Made by a program: the position numbers and the translations under genes. The notes under the pieces are model-generated. The model saw nothing but the letters and a program-made list of their open reading frames with translations, had not been told where the DNA came from and did no database searches. From Variovorax sp. V93 (lineage in GTDB: Bacteria > Pseudomonadota > Gammaproteobacteria > Burkholderiales > Burkholderiaceae_C): a stretch of DNA of 64,000 nt. The stretch lies in assembly GCF_041154485.1 (NCBI RefSeq), contig NZ_AP028669.1, positions 4,877,001 through 4,941,000 of the forward strand, in the 5' to 3' direction. Below are positions 43,517 through 50,627 of the stretch, one piece after another; the stretch's first letter is position 1; every line of letters begins with the position of its first letter.

Positions 43517-43580
43517 GTCGCGAAGGGGTTCGCGGGCTGTCGCTTCCGGGTTCGCTTTCGCATGCGGCGGTTCCTAGCAT
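43517..43580 (+). promoter_or_regulatory. AraC-type promoter: tandem 17-bp boxes and TAGCAT hexamer (copy 2)
   Basis: Box 1 is GTCGCGAAGGGGTTCGC (43517-43533). Box 2, GTCGCTTCCGGGTTCGC (43539-43555), lies 22 bp later, followed by a 19-nt spacer and TAGCAT (43575-43580). Sequence, period and spacing match the element at 36488-36551 on the other strand. If TAGCAT is the -10 element, the first ATG of the Bug gene (43579) lies inside the promoter and cannot be the start. Confidence 0.65.
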
Positions 43581-44607
43581 GAAGCGAATCATCGTGCCAT
43601 CTGGAACCACCGTGCCAACACCCTCCCTCATTCCCGCGCGTCGCCGTTTGCTGGCGGTCGCCGCTTCCACCCTCGCCGTTGCTGGCTGGGCGCCTTGCGC
43701 AGCCATGGCGCAGGCCTGGCCCAGCCGCCCGGTCACCATCGTCGTGCCCTTCCCCGCCGGCGGGGGAACCGACGTGGCCATTCGCAGCATCCAGCCGCTA
43801 CTGCAGAAGGAACTGGGCCAGCCGGTCATCATCGACAACCGCGCAGGGGCCGGCGGAACCATTGGGTCGGCCTACGTCGCCAAGGCAGCGCCCGACGGCT
43901 ATACCGCCGTGCTGGCCACCACGAGCACCCATGCGGTCAGCGTGAGCGTCTACCCCAACCTGCCTTACGCGCCCGAGCGCGACTTCGTCTACGCCGGGTT
44001 TGTCGCTACTTCGCCATATGTGCTTGCGGTTCATCCGTCCGTGCGTGCCAGAGACGTGAAGGGGCTGGTCGAGTTGCTGAAGAAAAATCCGCAGCACTAC
44101 AGCTTCGCTTCGGTGGGCGCCGGGACCGTGTCGCACCTGCTGGGCGAGCAGTTCAAGGCCTACGCCGGCGTGCCGCTGGTGCATGTCCCGTATCGCGGCG
44201 CCGCCCCGGCCTACACGGACCTCATGGGTGGACAGGTGCAGCTGATGTTCGACAACCCGGCAGGCCTGGTGCCCTCGATCCGCGCCGGCAGGCTCATCGC
44301 CCTGGCCACGACCGCGCCCAATGCGCTGCTGGGCGAAGTGCCCACCTTCGCGCAGCAGGGAATCCCCAACTTCACGCAGTCGCTCTGGTATGGCCTGGCC
44401 TTTCCCAAGGGCACGCCGGCCCCCGTGGTGCAACGCATGAACCAGGCCTTGAACAAGGTACTGGCAGACCGCGCGGTTTCCGCCGACTTCGCCGCCAAGG
44501 GCCTCAATGCGCGCCCTGGCACCCCCGCCGAACTGCAGGCCGCGGTCAAGGCCGACATCCCCTACTGGAGCCGCATTGCAAAGGACGTGGGAGCCAAGAT
44601 TGACTGA
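43579..44607 (+). CDS. Bug/TctC family periplasmic solute receptor
   Basis: 342 residues from the first ATG. The export signal (ARRRLLAVAASTLAVAGWAP) ends near AAMAQA. Family blocks are WPSRPVTIVVPFPAGGGTDV, IDNRAGAGG, PDGYT and VHVPYRGAAPAYTD. The ATG at 43579 overlaps the putative -10 hexamer, so the in-frame GTG at 43609, preceded by GGAAC, may be the true start; the protein would then begin ten residues before its Arg-rich signal. It is followed by an overlapping phzF-like gene. Confidence 0.9.
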   Translation: MKRIIVPSGTTVPTPSLIPARRRLLAVAASTLAVAGWAPCAAMAQAWPSRPVTIVVPFPAGGGTDVAIRSIQPLLQKELGQPVIIDNRAGAGGTIGSAYVAKAAPDGYTAVLATTSTHAVSVSVYPNLPYAPERDFVYAGFVATSPYVLAVHPSVRARDVKGLVELLKKNPQHYSFASVGAGTVSHLLGEQFKAYAGVPLVHVPYRGAAPAYTDLMGGQVQLMFDNPAGLVPSIRAGRLIALATTAPNALLGEVPTFAQQGIPNFTQSLWYGLAFPKGTPAPVVQRMNQALNKVLADRAVSADFAAKGLNARPGTPAELQAAVKADIPYWSRIAKDVGAKID

Positions 44608-45526
44608 TCGCGATCCGTCCCTGCCCCACCTCTCGCCACCGGCCACCGGAGAACTGCGCCTGGTGGACGTCTTCATCGGCGGCCCCGGCGGCGGCAACCC
44701 CGTCCCGCTGGTCGCCGATGCTTCGCAAATGTCCACGCAGGACATGCTGGGCATCGCCCGCGCCACGGGCCACGAATCGGCATTCGTGCTCGAGCCCTCG
44801 AATGCGAACGCCAACTGGCGGTTGCGCTTCTTCGTGCCCCAGCATGAAATGGAAATGTGCGGTCACGCCACCGTCGGCACCCTGTGGGCCATGCGGCAGT
44901 GGGGCCTGTGGACATCGCCGGTGGCGCGCATCGAAACGCTGAGCGGCCTGGTTGAGGCCGAGTGGGACGAGCGCGGCCAATGCGTGTGGGTGTCTCAGCC
45001 GGCGGTCCAGGCGACAGCGTTGCCGCCGGAGGACGCGGCCCGCGTTGCAGCGGTGCTCGGACTGAATGGCGACAGCATCCCGGCGATGGCCAATGCAAGC
45101 ACCAGCCGAGTCAAGACCCTCGTTCCGATGCGCGACGTGGCTTCGTTGCATGCGCTGCGGCCCGACTTCCCAGCCATGGAGGCCCTGTGCCTGTCGATTG
45201 GCTCCACTGGGCTGTACCCCTATGCATTCGGCGACGCGAACGAAGCGGGCGAGCCGGTGCTGGTTGCGCGCCAGTTTCCGAGGGCGTCCGGCTATCCAGA
45301 GGATGCGGCGACGGGCATTGCCGCGGCGGCCCTTTGGGGCCACCTGGCGGCCAACGGCGATGTCCCCGTCGGCACGGCCATGGCGCCAATCACCTGCACC
45401 GTGCGACAGGGCGAGGCGATGGGACGACCATCCGCCATTGCCGTTCGCGCACGCTTCGCCGGAACAGCGGCACCAACCGGCTGCTGGCTCAGCGGCAAGG
45501 TGGCCTGGAGCCTGACGCCAACGTAA
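44600..45526 (+). CDS. PhzF family isomerase-like protein
   Basis: 308 residues if started at the TTG at 44600, which overlaps the Bug stop and follows a GGGAG-type site; the open frame extends upstream without protein character. Diaminopimelate-epimerase-like PhzF features: LRLVDVFIGGPGGGNPVPLV, the catalytic-type Glu in GHESAFVLEP, MEMCGHATVGT, and GYPEDAATGIAAAAL. PhzF proteins isomerise small acids such as dihydro-hydroxyanthranilate, but most members have unknown substrates. Co-transcribed with the Bug receptor. Confidence 0.88.
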   Translation: MTDRDPSLPHLSPPATGELRLVDVFIGGPGGGNPVPLVADASQMSTQDMLGIARATGHESAFVLEPSNANANWRLRFFVPQHEMEMCGHATVGTLWAMRQWGLWTSPVARIETLSGLVEAEWDERGQCVWVSQPAVQATALPPEDAARVAAVLGLNGDSIPAMANASTSRVKTLVPMRDVASLHALRPDFPAMEALCLSIGSTGLYPYAFGDANEAGEPVLVARQFPRASGYPEDAATGIAAAALWGHLAANGDVPVGTAMAPITCTVRQGEAMGRPSAIAVRARFAGTAAPTGCWLSGKVAWSLTPT

Positions 45527-45576
45527 CGCAGTGTTGCGGCACTTCTCCAGAGCAGTTCGATGCACAGCTGCGCCGC

Positions 45577-45711
45577 GGACCAGCTACTGCCCCGGCTTCC
45601 GACGACCATCCTGCGCACGAATCCGTTGGCCCCGGTCAACGCCCACCTGGTGGATGCTGACCAATTCGCAGCGCCGCCAGAAACCCACGCCTTCCAGCGC
45701 GGTGGAGATGT
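45577..45711. repeat. Direct repeat B (intact counterpart of 34708-34839)
   Basis: This is the 3' end of the hypothetical gene at 45584-46312 plus a few downstream bases. It matches repeat A in the same orientation with 85 of 87 identical positions in the core (45604-45690). The two copies bracket about 10.9 kb. Confidence 0.85.
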
Positions 45712-46312
45712 CGATCTTCGCCAGCCGGTAGAACCCCAGGACCACCCCTTGCGCGAATGCAGAGATCAGTGGCTCCGCGTGCCCCGCAACCCTGGAGCTA
45801 CCGCGGATCAGCTTGCCGCCAAGCTCCATGAGCTTGAGCGCGTGGCTCGACCCGGTTGCGGTGCTTTCCTTCGGCACCCGCAGGCACCAGAGCCTGGAGC
45901 CGAGCGTCCACACCATGTGGCGCGGCACGTCGTCGAACAGAGCCCCTTCGATCACGATCTGCCGTGCGCGGATGTCGCCGAAGTCGCGATGGTCCTGGCC
46001 ATAGAAGAACCTGGCGAACTCGTCGGCCTTTCTCTCCGTGGCGCGGTCGCTGCGCGCCATCTTCTCAGCGGCCCTGAGGCCCGAGACATGCGCGACGAGA
46101 AAGCCCAGCTCATCGGATGACATCCGGCGGCCGGACACCATGCGGCGGTCGTACCAGTCCGCCAGCTGGGCCAAGGTCTTGCACTCCATGAAAGCCCTGT
46201 CAAAGGGCGTATCAGGAACGAGGCAAGCGAGCCGCTTGGGCTTGCCTTCAATCCGCTCCATGGCAGCGTCCCTTCGCTCGGGCCGCGCTCGAGAAAACTT
46301 CCCGCACTTCAT
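45584..46312 (-). CDS. Hypothetical protein, 242 residues
   Basis: Not assigned to a family. The protein is soluble-looking, with a charged N-terminus, mixed helices (DELGFLVAHVSGLRAAEKMA) and a central segment with RQIVIEGALFDDVPRHMVWT and LGSRLWCLRVPKES. An in-frame Met at 46261 is an alternative start. The C-terminal ~40 codons recur as a degenerate fragment at 34.7 kb. The gene is divergent from a small XRE regulator and stands at the left edge of the defence island; recombination-associated cargo is possible. Confidence 0.6.
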   Translation of the reverse strand: MKCGKFSRARPERRDAAMERIEGKPKRLACLVPDTPFDRAFMECKTLAQLADWYDRRMVSGRRMSSDELGFLVAHVSGLRAAEKMARSDRATERKADEFARFFYGQDHRDFGDIRARQIVIEGALFDDVPRHMVWTLGSRLWCLRVPKESTATGSSHALKLMELGGKLIRGSSRVAGHAEPLISAFAQGVVLGFYRLAKIDISTALEGVGFWRRCELVSIHQVGVDRGQRIRAQDGRRKPGQ

Positions 46313-46465
46313 TTCGAATCCCCCTGCCGCTTATTGGTATCGCGTCGGTCATTCGCCGCCGCGCAGGAAAGATCGTAGCCTAAAAGGTACTTTTAGACCG
46401 CGGCATTAAGGACCGCCATCTCATGGACCGTGGAGTCTTGGACCTTCTAAGACGACCATCGAGAA

Positions 46466-46738
46466 ATGGCCCGAGTACCACCCCCACCAGAAGAAAGACA
46501 CCCCGCGCTGGTGGCTTTTGGCCAGGCCGTGCGAAACCGGCGGAAGGCGATGAATTTTTCGCAAGAGTCGTTCGCCGACGAGTGCGGGATCGACCGAAGC
46601 TACATGGGCGGCGTAGAACGCGGCGAACGCAACCTCGCCATGGTGAACATGATGAAAATCATCGACGCCCTGGGCGTGCAGCCCTCGGAGTTCTTCAAGG
46701 CGCTGGATAAGCCCACCAAGAAGAACAAGTCTGCGTAG
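46466..46738 (+). CDS. Small XRE family helix-turn-helix regulator
   Basis: 90 residues, almost entirely a Cro/C1-type HTH: FGQAVRNRRKAMNFSQESFA, DECGIDRSYMGGVERGERNL, IIDALGVQPSEFFKAL. A lysine-rich tail (KPTKKNKSA) follows. Proteins of this kind regulate mobile or restriction-modification genes (controller proteins). It is divergent from the hypothetical gene and upstream of the nuclease gene, whose expression it may control. Confidence 0.9.
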   Translation: MARVPPPPEERHPALVAFGQAVRNRRKAMNFSQESFADECGIDRSYMGGVERGERNLAMVNMMKIIDALGVQPSEFFKALDKPTKKNKSA

Positions 46739-47075
46739 CGATCGGTGGTTGGGTTGCTCCAACTGGCTGGTTGGGAGATCAATGCGGCGCGGAGATCATG
46801 GCCACGCATGCGCTTCGACGCACTCCTCCGTTGAATATCCGCGAAGGCTGCTGTGCAGCGCAAGGGGCCCGTTGCGTTAGAAGCGCATGTGCCGGGTATC
46901 AGCCATGTACTGGCCGCTCGGAGATCGACTTCTCCAGCGATGTCGCAAGGAAGCAATTAAGATTCCTCAACTTCTTCTTCGACTGCGTTGCCAACGTTGT
47001 ACATCGAGGCAATGTTGATCAACGCTCACGAAGAAGCAGGCCAATAGATTTAAGCGATTAACTGCCAATCAGCGC
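46739..47075. other. Intergenic region, AT-richer, no supported gene
   Basis: A 337-bp stretch before the nuclease gene. It is clearly less GC-rich than the flanking catabolic DNA, especially 46950-47060. No RNA gene or convincing small protein was recognised; it must contain the promoter of the nuclease gene. Confidence 0.5.
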
Positions 47076-48065
47076 ATGAAGTTCAAGCCTCGAAATCTGA
47101 GAGTCCTGGCCGACTGCGTCATTGGTGACGCAAATTACTTTCCATACCGGACCAGCTCCCGCATCACCCAGTTCTTCGAAGAGTGCGATCTCGACTTCGC
47201 CCACGACGGGACGACTCGGTGGCATTGGACATCTGAGCGCCTTGCCGAACTTCTTGCCGAGCCGCAGTCCGCCCCGCATGTGTTGCCCGACCGCTTCATG
47301 AACCTTCTCCGCGTCTTGATGTACAAGGCTGACGCCGAGGATGACGACCCAGGCAGGGTCAAGGCGCTGTCGCTCATTAACCAGCCGTTGGGCCGCGAGG
47401 GTTTCGAGGGTTTCTACGGTGAGGACGACCTGCTGTACGTCCGGCACATCGGCACGAAGACGATCTCCGCGCTAGGAAACAACCCGCACCGCCCGTTTAC
47501 GCCGGAGGAGTTGAAGCGCCGTGAGCAACTCAGCGCGTACCTCAACGTCTGTTCAGAAGACGACCTCATCAATGAAATGCTACTTCCGCTCTTCCGGCAG
47601 CTCAACTTCCGCCGCATTACGTCAGCCGGTCACAAAGACAAGGCTCTTGAGTACGGCAAGGACGTGTGGATGAGATTTGTGCTGCCGACCCAGCACGTGC
47701 TGTATTTTGGGCTGCAGGCGAAGAAGGGCAAGCTCGACGCCGCCGGCATGACCACCGGTTCGAATGCGAACATTGCAGAGATTCACAATCAGGCGCTAAT
47801 GATGCTAGGGCACGAGATATTCGATCCTGAAACCAGCAGGAGGGTGCTCGTGGATCATGCGTTCATTGTGGCCGGCGGCGAAATCACCAAGGCCGCCCGC
47901 AACTGGCTGGGCGGTAAGCTTGATCAGTCGAAGCGGAGCCAAATTCTGTTCATGGACCGGGAGGACATCCTGAACCTACATATCGTGAATCAGCTGCCAT
48001 TGCCGGCGGGCGCGATCACGAAACCGAAGAGCCCGTTCGACGACATCGACGACATTCCCTTTTGA
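47076..48065 (+). CDS. Mrr-like restriction endonuclease domain protein with an uncharacterised N-terminal domain
   Basis: 329 residues. The C-terminal half shows a PD-(D/E)XK pattern of Mrr type: Glu167 in DLINEMLLPLFRQL, Asp196 in EYGKDVWMRF, and Gln214-x-Lys216 in YFGLQAKKGK. The N-terminal ~130 residues (SSRITQFFEECDLDFAHDG, RWHWTSERLAELLAE, VLPDRFMNLLRVLMY) form a compact, winged-helix-like or AbiJ-N-terminal-like region followed by a beta-rich stretch. Such fusions occur in abortive-infection proteins, but the family was not firmly identified. It stands alone on the plus strand and converges with the HAD gene (7-bp gap). Confidence 0.7.
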   Translation: MKFKPRNLRVLADCVIGDANYFPYRTSSRITQFFEECDLDFAHDGTTRWHWTSERLAELLAEPQSAPHVLPDRFMNLLRVLMYKADAEDDDPGRVKALSLINQPLGREGFEGFYGEDDLLYVRHIGTKTISALGNNPHRPFTPEELKRREQLSAYLNVCSEDDLINEMLLPLFRQLNFRRITSAGHKDKALEYGKDVWMRFVLPTQHVLYFGLQAKKGKLDAAGMTTGSNANIAEIHNQALMMLGHEIFDPETSRRVLVDHAFIVAGGEITKAARNWLGGKLDQSKRSQILFMDREDILNLHIVNQLPLPAGAITKPKSPFDDIDDIPF

Positions 48066-48072
48066 AGCACGG

Positions 48073-48912
48073 TTACGATCTCATAAGGCTTCGCAGTGCA
48101 CACCGCGCGGCGACTTCGTCGACCCGAGCCTTGATAATCTTGTCAAGAACCGAGCCATCGGTATAGTTCGCGGGCACGACAGAGTGGACTCGCCCGTCGT
48201 CCAGGTACTTCGCAGCCTTGGTTTTTCCGCCATGTTTGTTCGGCGCATAGACCGCGACGGACAGGCCGCCTTGTTCCTTCACCAGCCGAAAGCAGGGTAT
48301 ATCGGTCGCACCATCGCCGATAAAGACGATGTTCTCGAACGGCACCGTGCGGTCGGCTTTGGGTATGAACTTGTTGACCGCAGCGTTGTCGCTGATATCC
48401 GTGACTCCCTTGTTGATGCGGAATAGATACTGCGTTTTCGTCGTGTAGTTGATCGCCAACGCGGGCCATTGTGCAACGCCATTCGCGTCGAAGAGGTATT
48501 TGGACGCAAACACGGCCTCGAAGCGCTTGGCAATTGGCGTGCCGGCGAAGATCTCCGCATTGCCGGACGATATGAGATAGTGCTTGACGTCCACACCTCT
48601 CGACTTGGCGTAGGTGCTGATTCGCGTAAACCAGTCGGCCACTCCCTCGAACAGCTTAATTGACTTACCGCGGCTCTTGAAGTCGTCTCGCCGCACCGGC
48701 ACGTTGTGCGCACTAGCTTTGCGCAACATGAGATTCATGTACACCAGCACTTCGTCAGCTTGGCATTGCTTGGCCGTCTCGTGCACCTCCCTCCAGAACG
48801 CCGCGGGCGTCATTCCGATGTCAGGCAGGAACTGGTGCTCCTGCATGTTGCCTGGCGCCAAGGTGCCGTCGAAATCATAAGCAATGGCCATAGTGGCCTT
48901 CTTCCGGTTCAT
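48073..48912 (-). CDS. HAD superfamily phosphatase
   Basis: 279 residues from ATG 48912. Motif I is AIAYDFDGTLAPGN, motif II YLISSGNAEIF, and motif IV FIGDGATDIPCFRLV; the cap lies between, with Trp and aromatic residues. The layout resembles phosphoserine-phosphatase-like haloacid enzymes. It is 43 bp after the NADAR antitoxin gene on the same strand and so may belong to the DarT1-NADAR operon. A role removing phosphate from an ADP-ribose product is a speculation from position only. Confidence 0.85.
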   Translation of the reverse strand: MNRKKATMAIAYDFDGTLAPGNMQEHQFLPDIGMTPAAFWREVHETAKQCQADEVLVYMNLMLRKASAHNVPVRRDDFKSRGKSIKLFEGVADWFTRISTYAKSRGVDVKHYLISSGNAEIFAGTPIAKRFEAVFASKYLFDANGVAQWPALAINYTTKTQYLFRINKGVTDISDNAAVNKFIPKADRTVPFENIVFIGDGATDIPCFRLVKEQGGLSVAVYAPNKHGGKTKAAKYLDDGRVHSVVPANYTDGSVLDKIIKARVDEVAARCALRSLMRS

Positions 48913-48955
48913 GCTGCGTCTCCTGCGTCGCTCGTTGAATGTCACTCAACCGTGA

Positions 48956-49675
48956 TCATTGAATCCCATCCAAGCGACTCTGCACCAACGTGTTTTCGTG
49001 AGCGTTACTGACTGCGCCCGTGCGAATTACGCCGAGGTAGGTGTCCTTGTCTTTTAAGACGTCACGAGTCAACAAGCCTCGGTTGTGAAGTGCCACATAC
49101 AGAGCTGCCGCATAGGCTTGGCAGTTGATAGAGCGCTCGGGGTTGAAGGCAATGTCTGAGAACGCTCGGTATGTCAGAACTTGCTCAGCCAAGTCAGGGT
49201 GCCTGTGCAGTGCGTTGATGTACAGCCAGTCGTAGAAAGCAGTGCGTGGCTGCAGCTCCCAGTCTGCGCCGTAGATCGTGAACTTGACGAGCTTTCCACA
49301 CTGAAACAAGCGAGGATCGCGCTTGGCATCAATGGAGCGCATATCACGAAGGTCTAAAAACGGACCTCCGCGCTCGAATACCTTGGCCGACTGGTACGCG
49401 CACTCAAGGCTGTACTCACGCCCTTTGGGTGTTTGGATCATCAGATTGAAGGCACTTAGAGCGACGCCAACCTCATCAGGTGACTTGCTCGATATCTCAA
49501 GCACCTTATCCACATGAATCTGCCGCTTGGCTCCCTCGTGCAGGGACGCGATGGACTTACGTGACTGACTCATCGCCATGCCTGGGAACCACTCGAAGTC
49601 TACGTGGTGCGTGCGTACGAGCAGCGTGCCGCTCATTGAAGGGGAGAAGATAGGGCGCCTAGCCATGGCAGTCAC
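48956..49675 (-). CDS. DarT1-associated NADAR-type antitoxin
   Basis: 239 residues. The NADAR signature is visible as ALSAFNLMIQTPKGREYSLE followed by CAYQSAKVFERGG, equivalent to the family's svEhxxQaaK block. The C-terminal part has RTAFYDWLYINALHRHPDLA and NPERSINCQAYAAALYVALH. In the known DarT1-NADAR systems this enzyme removes ADP-ribose from DNA bases modified by the toxin. It starts inside the DarT stop codon (ATGA), a typical toxin-first coupled pair. Confidence 0.85.
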   Translation of the reverse strand: MTAMARRPIFSPSMSGTLLVRTHHVDFEWFPGMAMSQSRKSIASLHEGAKRQIHVDKVLEISSKSPDEVGVALSAFNLMIQTPKGREYSLECAYQSAKVFERGGPFLDLRDMRSIDAKRDPRLFQCGKLVKFTIYGADWELQPRTAFYDWLYINALHRHPDLAEQVLTYRAFSDIAFNPERSINCQAYAAALYVALHNRGLLTRDVLKDKDTYLGVIRTGAVSNAHENTLVQSRLDGIQ

Positions 49676-50286
49676 CAGTGTTGATAGTCCTTACGCCAGC
49701 GGTGGTAGGCGGCCATTGCCCTGATGTCGACGCCGGGGAACTTCATGAGTAGCTCTAATCTTACGGCCTCATTCAGAGTGATGATGCCCATGATGTAGTT
49801 CCGAGGAACACCGTTCAGCATCAGAACCTCTGCTTGGGGATTTGTCGGATACGCGTCCGGGATCGCGAGGTCCGCGCGCGCTTTAGTCGGCCAGTCCGCA
49901 TACATCCCTTGCATCGCAGCCAGTCCCTTACGGTTGGCAAGAGGGATTGCTGTCACCATGTTGGAGGCAGCGTTAGTGACGCAGAACGCGCAATCAAGCA
50001 TCCACAGCGCGGCAGGACGAATTACGAGAACGACCCACCTCTCGTCAGGGTGGTCCTTCTTGCATCCGTGGAACATCTTGTAGTTCGGAAACCCGATCGT
50101 CACGCACACCGCATTCGTCTGATCGAAGCGGTACTGATCGTTGAAGCTGGCGTATCCCTCCGCGACTAGCGTGTTTCGCGGCACCAAGCCGCGAGCCATG
50201 ATCGAGTCTAGATTGCTGACGCGAGTGAAATGCATCAAAGAATTGATGCCACGTTCGGCCACGTACTCTTGTACTGTTGTTGCCAT
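49672..50286 (-). CDS. darT: DarT1-type DNA ADP-ribosyltransferase toxin
   Basis: 204 residues. The DarT (DUF4433) pattern is clear: LMHFTRVSNLDSIMARGLVP with the NAD-binding His19, YRFDQTNAVCVTIGFPNYKM with Arg53, and NPQAEVLMLNGVP with the catalytic-type Glu153. DarT toxins attach ADP-ribose to bases in single-stranded DNA and stop replication, acting in toxin-antitoxin control or phage defence. His, Arg and Glu are all present, so it appears active. The NADAR gene overlaps its last four bases. Confidence 0.88.
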   Translation of the reverse strand: MATTVQEYVAERGINSLMHFTRVSNLDSIMARGLVPRNTLVAEGYASFNDQYRFDQTNAVCVTIGFPNYKMFHGCKKDHPDERWVVLVIRPAALWMLDCAFCVTNAASNMVTAIPLANRKGLAAMQGMYADWPTKARADLAIPDAYPTNPQAEVLMLNGVPRNYIMGIITLNEAVRLELLMKFPGVDIRAMAAYHRWRKDYQHW

Positions 50287-50459
50287 GGAGCCTCCTACGA
50301 GGCCAATGCTACTGGATGTTTCATCTCAGACGAGCCCCTCGACTTCCCTCGTGACCCACAACTAGCGTTCGGATGGGGAAGGATCCGGTTTGTCAGGGTG
50401 GTGAAGGTCCGCTTCGGGCGGGCTTCTGCCGCTCCTCTGCTCGGACCGAACGACCAAGT

Positions 50460-50627
50460 TCAGTCTGAAGCGGACCCATACGAAGGGCGCCCACGCAGCG
50501 ATAGTGCCAATTCGCCTGAACGCATCAAGCGTCGGCAAACCTCGCCGTCGGCGCCCATCCACGACGCAACATGTTCCGGCGCAGGTTGCCGGTTCTGCAG
50601 ATCGATCAGCAGGTAGGTCTTGGTCAC
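50460..50627 (-). pseudogene. Truncated PIN-like domain gene following the NERD helicase
   Basis: The GTG at 50627 overlaps the helicase TGA (GTGA), an obvious coupling. The first ~29 residues (TKTYLLIDLQNRQPAPEHVA, then SWMGADGEV) match the start of PIN/NYN-like RNase-fold proteins with the conserved first aspartate. After GEV the sequence becomes arginine-rich and stops at 50460, so the rest of the domain is missing. The junction near 50540 probably marks where the DarT1 side of the island was joined. The 173 bp from here to the darT start hold no recognised gene. Confidence 0.6.
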
